From Cylindrotheca closterium (Eukaryota; Bacillariophyta; Bacillariophyceae; Bacillariales; Bacillariaceae), in NCBI GenBank assembly GCA_933822405.4, contig CAKOGP040001114.1, positions 1 through 31,676 on the forward strand: 31,676 bases of DNA, given 5' to 3'. The notes under the pieces are model-generated. The model did not search any database. It saw only the letters and a program-made list of their open reading frames with translations, and was not told the origin of the DNA. The first letter of the stretch is position 1, and each line of letters starts with the position of its first letter. This document shows positions 9,872 through 18,495 of the stretch, in pieces. The position numbers and the translations under genes were made by a program.

Positions 9872-10103
9872 TGGTGAGGAATGGATGATTGATTGATTTG
9901 CATTGATTCGACTGAATCCAAGCCAAAAACACAATTTCGGTGAAAAAGAAAATGACCTGTCATTGCTCGAGAACATCACCTTGGAACCTAAGTTTTTGAG
10001 GCATGCTTCTACTGTATTACAATAATATAGGTGTAAAATCGTATTGTCTAGTTCCATCATTAACCTATTCAACGGATGTGATTTGTGCTGAATTTTAGGG
10101 ACT

Positions 10104-10137
10104 CGGCCCTGATCAGGGCCGTCTGACCCCCGATGGG
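10104..10137 (-). repeat. right end of piggyBac-like element, with 18-bp palindrome
   Basis: The same palindrome as the left end lies at 10104-10121, 16 bases from the end, preceded on the plus strand by GGGACT. GATGGG at 10132-10137 is the inverted repeat of the left CCCATC, followed by TTAA at 10138-10141. Confidence 0.85.
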
Positions 10138-10141
10138 TTAA

Positions 10142-10990
10142 AATTGTTCTCGTCATTTGGTCATTTGTTGTGATCCATCATTGTTTTTCCGATCTGCCAA
10201 TGAGCGTCATTATGGCATGATGCACACTATGAGAATGAATAGATGATGCGTTATTCTAATTTGATGGATGTAGTGGTGGAGATGATCTAGGAGTCTCGGG
10301 AGACTGCACTTCGCAAGACCACGGGAAATACCATGGATGGTGTCCCTTCCGATGAGATCCAATCATCCAGCCCACCGAAACGATGGATCGGGTCGCCCTC
10401 TGCGAACACTTCTCGAAACAGAACCTTTGGATTCAACAAGGATAGCAGAGAACTCTCTTCCGCTTCATCCGTGTTATTGGGTTACGACGGTGACATCAAG
10501 ACATTTAGTTACGACTGTGAATTCAAAACACAAATTTATCAAGACAAATTTACTTGACGAATAGATGAAGGAAACTGAATAAGCTCTAGTCTAGACCATT
10601 GATTACTATTATCTTTCCCCTCTCCTTTTTCTTACTGCTATCATTGAATTAGCGACTGCGAATATCCTCATGCATGTTTTTCATATACAGGGTAACTGCA
10701 GTACGTTTTCCTCTAAAAATCGCTGAACTTGAGTTTTCACGATGTTTGACTTGTCACAAGCTGGAGAAGACACGCCAAGCATTTTCTGATTGGCAGGCTT
10801 TCCGATCTCGTTTGAAATAGGCAAGGCTGGCTCCATATTTGGTGAGATTTGGTGGGAACTTTATTAGTGTTCAATGCTGCGGTATGTATTATCCGGAGGT
10901 TGTCATTTCCATCATCAACCTTCAGACCCCTTGTTGGCATGAAGAATACGCTTCTTAATACATCAAAGAAGCAAAATATCAAATAAAAAC
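10142..10990. other. no convincing gene
   Basis: About 850 bases between the piggyBac element and the DDE pseudogene. A 74-codon frame at 10333-10557 (plus) is serine-rich and starts with M-D-G-V-P-S-D-E, but has no recognisable domain or support. I could not find terminal inverted repeats for the downstream transposase in this stretch. Confidence 0.4.
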
Positions 10991-10993
10991 CAC

Positions 10994-13931
10994 ATGCCCG
11001 GTGATTCTGATGGTAGTAAAATGGCTGCAGCTTTGGAAAAAGTCCGGAAGTTGAATTCCTCATACCAAGACCAATGTATGACCTGCGAGAACTGGATAAA
11101 GTTGATTAAGAAGCATCATCAATGGCCTGATGATGTCAAGAATCCAACCTGTTCTCTCGGACATGGAGTGAGGACCTATTATAAACAACGTGGTGTGGCT
11201 GCCCATGCCTGGTATCCAAACCACTTTGGATTCTACACTACCAACAATGGTTCTTCACGGAAAGCATACTGTTCGATGCCACCCAACCAGTTGCCTAGCA
11301 CTCCCCCTTCCAACATCAATTGGAAAAAATTGTACAGCTTTGATATTGATAGGACGCCCCTAACAAGGAGGCGAACGCGAAAGTATGATGATGTTTTTGG
11401 AGTCGACAAGGAAATCAAGAATGAAGACTGGAAGAAGCCATTCAGGAGTCCAATACCAACAAGAAAAAGCCCTAGAAATCATTCATCCTCTCCTAGCTTA
11501 CTATTTTCAACATTAGTCTCGCCTCCCCAAGGAAGTATAGCTAGTAGTAGTGGAACCAACAGCAACTGCAATGATATTAGCGAAGATGCGGCTGCCCCGA
11601 CCAACTACGCCACTTGGGTCTACTGGACATCATCAGAAGCAGCGAGAGAATTTGGACTTATAAAACCTTCTCGTGGTGAAGACAATGAAGAAATTACTGA
11701 TGTTGTATTGGGAAGGATTGAGAAGGTGAAGGCTGCATGGCAAGAACCTCGAGGCTGGAGAAAGGTTATTGAAGATGTGGATTCACAGGACCTGTACACT
11801 GTAACGGATGTATTCAAGCTGAGATTGACATGCCAATATTTGATCAAAGCTCTGGAGATTGCTATTAGAGATATGAATGAAGTAAACATGACCTGGCAGA
11901 AGTGTTGCAAGGCAGCAATTGAAGAGATCAGCAAGTGTGATAACTGGAAGTATATCAAGGACTCGCGAACCATAACGTTGTGGCACCGCCAATTCCGAAT
12001 GAACAATGAGTGCTTCAAGAACAAGCACCTAGCAAGTACCAATGAAGACAAGGCTAGAGTCTCCCACCTTTTTGATTTCTTTCCCCTGGCAAAGGACAGC
12101 TTAAAAGCATTCATCCGAGCAAACCTGCATCATTTGACGACCAAGCAAGTCTGTATTGAGTTGCAAGACCGCATCCTCCCACAGTGTGCAGCTTTACGAA
12201 AAGATGAGCTTGTCCAGGGAGGAGTTCTGCACGCTAATGAAAAGTATGAGAGCCAACAATTACTTGAAGAGTTGAAGATTCCCAAGCTTTCAATACCTAC
12301 AGTCTACCGGTGGATGCGGAGGCTCAGATACAAGTACGAAGTTCGCAAGAAGTGTTACTATGTGGACAACCATGAGAAACCAGAGAACAAGAGGTACAGG
12401 AAGAAGTTTATCAAAAGGTATCTAACGTTAGAGCTACGGGTGTATCGGTGGATCCAGTTCTCAGATGCCGAGTATAATGGATTCTGTTCTGAGAACTGCA
12501 AATTGGAAGAGCAACTGAAGAGCAAGGGTTTCCGATATTGCAATGATGACCCAAAGAATTGCACCTTGACAACAGATCGCATTGAATTTCATGTGGATGA
12601 CCATAATAAGTTTTGGAAGAAGATGCTGAATGATAAGGTGAAGTTTGGCAGGAACATGTCGGTTTGTGCTCGGGGCGAGAAACCACTGATCTGCTTTGGT
12701 CAGGATGAATGCATCATGAAGCAGTACTTGTTTACCAACAAAGCTTGGGCGACACCAGAAGGAACTCGGTCCTTGACACCAAAGGATGAAGGAATGGGAT
12801 TGATGATATCCGCATTTGTATCGTGAGACTTTGGTTTTGGGTACCACGATCGAAATCTTTCTTCAGAAGAGAAGCAAACAAGCGGACTTGTGCTTAGTGA
12901 ACAACAAAGGCTGATTGTCAACAATTTTAGAAGTCGCCCAGAAAACAATAAGTACAGGGATGGCACCAGAAATGGAAGCAAGAAAAAGGATCTTCCAAAG
13001 AATGAATCCCCATTTGTTCAGCTGTTTGATTACGGAAAGAACCTGCAAGGGTATTGGACTTGATGGTTATCCAGTTGGAGGATTGCATTGATGTATCACA
13101 GGCACTGCATGGCAATGATTATGATTATGATTACCTTTTCATGTTTGATCACTCGAACGGACATGACAAACAAAGGCCGGATGGACTGAATGCGAATGCA
13201 ATGAACAAGGGGTTTGGGGGATCGCAGCCTTCAATGCGAGATGTGGCGATAGAGAGTGAGGATCAGCTTGGGACTTACAATCCTCCAGGGAAACTCAAAG
13301 TTGGAGAGACACAGCACATGAACTTTGATCAGCCGGGTGATGATGGTTCATGCTGGATGAATGCAGAAGAGAAAGCGGCAAGCAAAGAAGATGCCGAATG
13401 CAGGAATCCTGAATCCACAGATGAACAGGAAATGATTCGCTATAGTTTTAAGAAGACAGAACTTGTTGAAAGACACAGGGCAAGGCCTTCAATGGCACCA
13501 AAGCGGACCTTCAAAAGAGATCCACAGACAACGAAATTGCAATCTCTGAAATGCGTGTGAAGATCAAACAAGGTTGAAAAAATAGGCCTAAAGGAATGTT
13601 GCAGGAATTGTGGGAGCGTGGGTTCATCGATATGGATGTGCCAACATCTGAACTTGTGAAGAGATATCCGGAAAAGGGTCAGAAAGACAACTCGGGACAA
13701 GTGATTCCGGGAACGGCGTTGAAAGATATGGTCGCTTGCTTACCTGATTTTCAAGATGAAAAGACACTGCTACAACATCATTCTGAAGGAAGGAGTACGG
13801 GTGCTTGTCGAATTATGTTCATCAGAAGTCCAAAGTGCCATCCTGAAATTGCTGGCAAAGGCATCGAGTATAATTGGGCTGGAATCAAGTCTTATTATTG
13901 TTGTTTGGACCTTGAAGAAAACTGCAGATAG
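10994..13931 (+). pseudogene. DDE transposase, broken by stops and frameshifts
   Basis: The first frame runs 610 codons from ATG 10994 to TGA 12824-12826. Homology continues in the same frame to about 13044 (D-F-G-F-G-Y, S-P-F-V-Q-L-F-D-Y-G), shifts to the frame of 13054-13530 and shifts again to the frame of 13540-13931. A helix-turn-helix-like part (P-T-V-Y-R-W-M-R-R-L, about residues 435-445) precedes the RNase-H-fold core. The likely triad is Asp in G-Q-D-E-C (12704-12706), Asp in F-M-F-D-H-S-N-G-H-D (13147-13149) and Glu in L-W-E-R-G (13614-13616). TGA at 12824 replaces a probable Arg and TGA at 13575 a probable Trp. It matches large algal/fungal DDE endonuclease families related to IS630/Tc1; the subfamily is uncertain. 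No ends were found. Confidence 0.75.
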
Positions 13932-14373
13932 CTTCAAAAAGCTGGTCAAAGAGAGCTTTGGTGTAGGTAAGGTCCGGAGGGAGACTCGCAGAAGGAGCGG
14001 TCGCATAATCAAAGAAATCCTTGAGATGCTTTGATTGGATGGGTCCAATCGTACCGCCAGGTCTTGGAATGCCAGCAAACCCAATTAATTCGGTTGCACC
14101 TTGTCCCTCAAAATCAGAAAGTTTACTCAATTGCATGACAGTAAAAATTCCTTGGAGCTCCGTCGCCATCGCGGCTGTTGCAGGATCTTCGTTCCATACA
14201 ATACGAGCGATGGTCGACACTTCGCGATCCGTGAATTTGTTGTTGGTCGGAGGAAGTGGAGCTGTTTTTGTGTCGTTCACTGGAATGACAGCATCATTCG
14301 GACTTGCGTCGGGACGACCTGCATTCTTGTTTGGAGTGAATACACTATTGTTGTTTTCAGTTGGTGAAGGCAT
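13885..14373 (-). CDS. hypothetical protein, 162 residues
   Basis: Open frame from ATG 14373. The first 55 residues are low complexity, rich in Asn, Pro and Thr. A more structured part follows, with R-E-V-S-T-I-A-R-I-V-W-N, L-Q-G-I-F-T-V-M-Q-L and E-G-Q-G-A-T-E-L-I-G-F-A-G-I. The 3' end overlaps the last bases of the DDE pseudogene on the other strand. No domain is recognised. It could be a short host gene or a gag-like remnant, since E-G-Q-G-A-x-E-L-x-G resembles segments of some algal retroelement gags; that is only an impression. Confidence 0.4.
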   Translation of the reverse strand: MPSPTENNNSVFTPNKNAGRPDASPNDAVIPVNDTKTAPLPPTNNKFTDREVSTIARIVWNEDPATAAMATELQGIFTVMQLSKLSDFEGQGATELIGFAGIPRPGGTIGPIQSKHLKDFFDYATAPSASLPPDLTYTKALFDQLFEAICSFLQGPNNNNKT

Positions 14374-14623
14374 AATATGAGTATAGTTGGAAGAGCAATA
14401 AGCGACTTGTTAATCGTCAACATAAACTCATAGAGTGACTAAACGTGTGCCCTGACACTTGACGAGTTTCTGACCAATTTCTGACGTGTTTCTTGATGTT
14501 TTCACAATGCCGTTGTTTCTCACATTCAAACTTTGCAATTCAAAAACGAAACAATCCACTGGTCAACCAACGAAACCAGCGCAACCAGCGCATCATTTTT
14601 AACATCAACAACCACCCCTTGCA

Positions 14624-14977
14624 ATGCCAAAGTCGAAGACGAAAAGGAGATCCAAGCCAAAGCTACTGAAGGATGAGGAATGGGAAGTATTCTTTCTGAG
14701 GCATGAGAGAACGTACATTCAGGTGACCAAGGAAATGAGAAGGAAGGATCCTCTTCTATTGTATCTCTATTGGGTCCACATTTTGGCAAGGACAGTCCTA
14801 TTGGGGTGTATCAACCACCAGAGACTTATGTGGAGAAAAGGAACAGAATTCAGGAGAAACATGCAAAACAGAAAGAGAGATTACACGAACGGACTACAAT
14901 TGAGGAGATCAACGCTGGTGAACAAGCAACCCTTATACATGACTTTTTTTGCCAAAGAAAAAGACCTAATTGAATAG
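14624..14977 (+). pseudogene. small basic protein, probably frameshifted
   Basis: ATG 14624 opens a basic frame (M-P-K-S-K-T-K-R-R) that continues D-E-E-W-E-V-F-F-L-R-H-E-R-T-Y. From about 14760 a neighbouring frame looks more natural, with G-P-H-F-G-K-D-S-P-I-G-V-Y-Q-P-P-E-T-Y-V-E-K-R-N-R and a charged helix to TGA 14973. One small indel near 14760 would join them. No known domain is seen. Alternatives are a gene fragment or two chance frames. Confidence 0.35.
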
Positions 14978-15069
14978 AAGCATAACTTTTAATAGCATTG
15001 ACTTTCTATTTATTTATGTTGTCTGTTTTCATGTTTGGCATTTAGCTTTGGACTACATTATCTTGTTGT

Positions 15070-15480
15070 AGAATCGAAGACAACAACCAGCCAAGGACTT
15101 CACAAAGTATATTAGGTAATACTAGCAATCGATTTGTTTCTACATTTGGGCAAGAATTGATGGTTTGTCGAATACTTTTATCGAATACTTTTATCAAATA
15201 CTTTTATACAACAGCATGGAGATTTGGGAAAATTCCAGTCACATGGCCATCAATAAAAAACAACGTCGAATCGAAGAGAACAACCAGCTAAGGATTTCAC
15301 TACATATATTCGGTGGCGCTAGCAATCGATTTGGTTCTACATTTGGGCAAGAATTGATGGTTTCTCGAATACTTTTGTACAACAGAACGGAGGTTGGGGA
15401 AAATAATCGAAAATTCCACTCACATGGCCATCAATGAAGAACAACGTCAGATAAAACACAACAACCAGCCAACAGCCAGT
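15070..15480. repeat. tandem repeat, about 190-bp unit, 2.2 copies
   Basis: Blocks beginning near 15070, 15265 and 15450 share AATCGAAGA, ACAACCAGC and AAGGAYTTCAC, AGCAATCGATTTG, TACATTTGGGCAAGAATTG, CGAATACTTTT and CACATGGCCATCAAT. The third copy stops shortly after ACAACCAGCC. Within the first copy a 14-base AT-rich block (TCGAATACTTTTAT) is itself repeated near 15166-15210. No coding signal. Confidence 0.7.
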
Positions 15481-15727
15481 CACACATTTCAATTTGGATA
15501 TCAAGCGGTGATAGCGATAGATTTTTTTCTACTGTCTAAACCACAGAATGGTGATGGAAAAAAATTGAGCCTCTGACAGAAGTAGAAAAAGAGAATATCC
15601 CTACTTCTACTTTAAGTGACATTATCGTTTCTATGTATTGTCTTCCCAGTTTGTATTTCCTCACCTTGATTTTCGGATCGTCTGACGGATCATTGCGCTT
15701 CCAGGAGACACACGCACAATGCTGGTT

Positions 15728-15895
15728 GTCGGGTAATGCCCAACCTATAACGTAAATAAAAAAGACGCGTGGCGCTGATCACTCCCAGAGCCGGTAATGC
15801 CTGACATATATATACTGTATATGATATATAAGACCCATCGAGCTTGCCTTGCCCGACATGCGCAACACACACTTAGGTGGGTAATGCCCGACCTA
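15728..15895. repeat. three GGTAATGCCYGACMTAT repeats
   Basis: A 17-20 base motif occurs near 15731 (GGGTAATGCCCAACCTAT), 15793 (CGGTAATGCCTGACATAT) and 15879 (GGGTAATGCCCGACCTAT). A related TTGCCCGACATG occurs at 15849. Between them lies an AT-rich TATATATACTGTATATGATATATA stretch (about 15806-15830). It may be a decayed short element; no ends or target duplications were identified. Confidence 0.5.
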
Positions 15896-15899
15896 TTCA

Positions 15900-17500
15900 A
15901 ATAAAATAAAATAGACTCTGCCAACGACGAATGTCCCGATGCCCCTTGACAACGACCAAGGCACACAACAGTCCGTCACTTTCAGCAAATCTCCATCATA
16001 CTTCTTTTCTGCCTTGCGTAGCGAGCAAGGCTGGCATTTCCTTGATGGGTCCCACACCCACTTCTTCCATTCCGAAGCTGCCCGCCAACGTATTGCAGAT
16101 CTCCACCAACGACGGCAGAGCCGCATTGGCGTATCTTTGGCCACTTCCCATCTAGTCATTCTGGAGTATTTGGGCAAATCCTTTTGAATGAGTGCCTTGT
16201 CGTGGTTGACATATCCAGTTTCACCAGGATCGTCCAATCCCGTCATGGAATTGAGGTAGGGAAATACCGGATCGAGTTGCATCTTGCGATAGACTTCTTT
16301 GTATTTGCGTCGATCTCTCAACAAGGAACAAATGATTCGATAAAAGTCCCAGGAATCCATAATGACCGCATGACGCTTGGCAATAGATTCAAGTGCTTCT
16401 TGTTCAAAGGCTTTGGCAGGGTCCTTGGAGACTTCGATCGAGTAATAGATCCCACTGGCTTCCGACTTTTTGGATTTCTTGTCGGCCCAAATGAGCTTGT
16501 TGGAATAACTGGCCAAATTAAGATATTGATCTTCAATTTGATCCAATTCTTCTCCACTGAGGTTATTCTTTCTCCGTTCTCTGGATTCGCTCTTGCTTCC
16601 CTGAGATGTTAAAATGTGTGATAAATACAAAATGTGTGAGTTGGGTGAAAATGCAAAACACCACAATCCAACCAGAAAGCGTATACAGTACTTACAGTCT
16701 TTCGCAATCACCTCTTGTTGGCAAGCATCATGTCAATGGCTTCCATCCAAGCAATTGCCGTTCGTTGTTCGCAGGTGACTAGGGTCACAGTAGTCCCATC
16801 GACGCCCTTGACGAGCATCCCACAACAGGTTCTTCCATTGGCCGGTCTGGCACTGGCAATGACCATTTCTTCAACCAAGGTCATGTTGTCTGTTTGACAA
16901 TGCGGTTGGCTCATGGGTGTTAGAGTCTGATTGGCGGAACGCGATTGTATCAATTCCGACAACAGACTTCCTTGGCGCATTCCATCTTGAGGTCGTAATG
17001 ATCCTTGCGAGCGTCCAAGGCTGCCTTCTTTTGGAGTTCCCATTGGTGCATTTCGAACATGTCCTTGTCACTTGCCTTGGAGCAGCATTGCCAGAATTTC
17101 TTTTTTGGCGGTGGTTTGGGTACTGGTTTGGGTGGAATCGTCATGCGTTGTTGTTGGGAATCCGTGGTGGCTACCGAAGCATTGTTGTCCAGCAGATTGA
17201 GACTGGCTTGCAATTTGATGGCATTCTTTCCTTTGCCTTCTGGTGGAGGCCAAGTGTAGGCTGGGTCCACAAAGGCAGCTTCGAGGACGGTTCCATACGA
17301 GGAATATTGCTTCGTGTCAGTCTTTTGTCCGGGTTGCTGTATGGTGATATGTGCTGTGTGCTATGTTTGGTATTGACAATATTGGTCTTCAGCAATGACA
17401 ACGGATGAATCAATCTGCTTTAGATGGTTCAATTGTTCTTCTGAGGAATGTGCCTGTTGTTGTCTGTTGTTTGTTTTTGCTGTAATATTGTCTACCGGTA
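15900..17500 (-). pseudogene. decaying host-type gene of unknown function, one intron
   Basis: Minus-strand coding pieces read in order: A-H-S-S-E-E-Q-L-N-H-L-K (about 17450), V-D-P-A-Y-T-W-P-P-P-E-G-K-G-K-N (17265), Pro/Lys linker, Q-W-E-L-Q-K-K-A-A-L-D (17040). After a frame change near 16985 comes C-G-M-L-V-K-G and R-T-A-I-A-W-M-E-A-I-D, which looks like the last strand and Trp helix of a PH domain. TGA at 16708-16710 follows, then the intron, then S-G-I-Y-Y-S-I-E-V-S-K-D and W-D-F-Y-R-I-I. Further frame changes near 16130 and 16030 bring E-I-C-N-T-L-A-G-S-F-G-M and K-A-E-K-K-Y-D-G-D-L-L. A TATA-like TTTTATATT lies near 17640. At least four lesions with good codon continuity between them argue for a recent pseudogene. 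The family is not identified. Confidence 0.6.
16601..16695 (-). other. spliceosomal intron, 95 bp
   Basis: On the minus strand the donor is AAGACT|GTAAGTACTG and the acceptor AACATCTCAG|GGAAGC. The phase is 0 on both sides. Ignoring the TGA at 16708, splicing joins K-R-x-L-R-K-T to G-S-K-S-E-S-R-E-R-R-K, one basic stretch. AT-rich interior and length suit a diatom intron. Confidence 0.65.
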
Positions 17501-18046
17501 TTGGAATGGGAGACGTTCATGATGTTGACTTGGAAGACGATGGTGACAGAGTCAAATGAAGCCTTGGAATGGAAATTTGGTTTGCCAACTATCGTGTGTG
17601 TGTCAATGCAAGCAAGGAGTTGAGTGCTTGTCAAATATAAAAGCAACAACCTCGCTCGGATTGGATGACGATCTTGGGTCGTTCTGTGGGAGTTTGAATT
17701 GGATGGGGCATCGCTAATTCGGGGTGGCTGGCAAAGCATTGGATGTCTTATTTACTGGGAGATGGGGGAAAACGCGTTAAAACACATCAAGGCTACTTTT
17801 TTTCAACTACATAATTCCACCAAACAAACCGCCCGTGATGTGCCAGTATGTCATGGTAGTTCTGCCAAAAAATCTGATCAAAGACAGGATCTCCCATTCC
17901 CTCAAATCGTCAGTGGAAGTCACCATAAGTATATCAAAGCCAGCCGACCCATGGTGGTGGTACATAAAAAAAAGTGTCAAAAAAGTGTTGCAACTGTTCT
18001 CAAAACGTTTTCAAACGTTTTCAAAAAAATTCAAGAGGTGTTTTTG
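17501..18046. other. upstream region, no gene seen
   Basis: Contains the probable promoter side of the minus-strand pseudogene and a purine/pyrimidine-rich run with CAAAACGTTTTCAAACGTTT near 18000. A 109-codon minus-strand frame at 17410-17739 shows no domain. Confidence 0.4.
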
Positions 18047-18177
18047 TTAAAATGCACTGCTAGTCAGCCAAAACAGATCAATTACTGGACGAAATATAGA
18101 CAAGGAAATTTTGTGACTACCAGATCCTTTCAAACTACACGTACGGAGGATTAGACCACGTACTTCCCAAAATAATG
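18047..18177. repeat. dispersed repeat X, copy a (about 131 bp)
   Basis: Begins TTAAAATGCACTGCTAGTC and ends CCCAAAATAATG. Other copies are at 21706, 22547/23904 and 25199. It contains the uninterrupted sequence GTGACTACCAGATCCTTTC near 18115, the empty form of the site where element Z sits in copy b. It lies just past the 3' end of copia B2 pol. Confidence 0.8.
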
Positions 18178-18495
18178 GTCCCCTCAATGTTGACTTGATA
18201 CAAGAATCAAGAAACATTGTAACAATAACATAAAATGCAGTGTACCTCTTGTGGAGGACGCCCAAGCCGACACAGTCCAAGGATGAGCATGCCCACTGAA
18301 AGCAAAGGCGAATCATCGGCTTTAGTGTGGAGGCAGACCAAAAAGCACATTCAGAGCTTTGATCGCAGATTGTACCACTCTCGGAATTTTTTCTTCTTCA
18401 TGCATATTAAATTCCACCAGACGAGCACGTTCTCTACCAGTATGAATCTTTGCTAACATATCGGCAAGATTTGTTTTGGTTCCTTCCCAAGCAAC

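Larger units (their letters stand above)
6841..10141 (-). mobile_element. piggyBac-like DNA transposon with exonuclease-fused transposase
   Basis: The element proper is 6845-10137, about 3.29 kb. It is flanked by TTAA on both sides (6841-6844 and 10138-10141), the target duplication of the piggyBac superfamily. Terminal inverted repeats start CCCATC at the left and end GATGGG at the right. Each end holds an identical perfect 18-bp palindrome a short way inside. One minus-strand gene fills the interior with no stop or frameshift. Ends, target duplications and reading frame are all consistent, so this copy may be young, in contrast to the decayed retroelements around it. Confidence 0.9.

Noticed and set aside
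10156..10156. Start of the piggyBac protein at 10156
   Set aside because: That start lies outside the TTAA target duplication, so the first codons would belong to flanking DNA. An internal ATG is more likely.
17410..17739. 109-codon minus-strand gene
   Set aside because: It covers the probable promoter and 5' part of the decayed gene, and a different frame there (H-S-S-E-E-Q-L-N-H-L-K) is more natural.
18047..18177. Repeat X as a solo LTR
   Set aside because: Ends are TTAAAATGC and CAAAATAATG, not TG...CA, and no internal element begins or ends with it.
18047..18177. Repeat X as an intron of copia B
   Set aside because: On the minus strand it starts near CATTATTTTGG and ends near ATTTTAAC; there are no GT-AG borders, and partial copies occur outside the gene.
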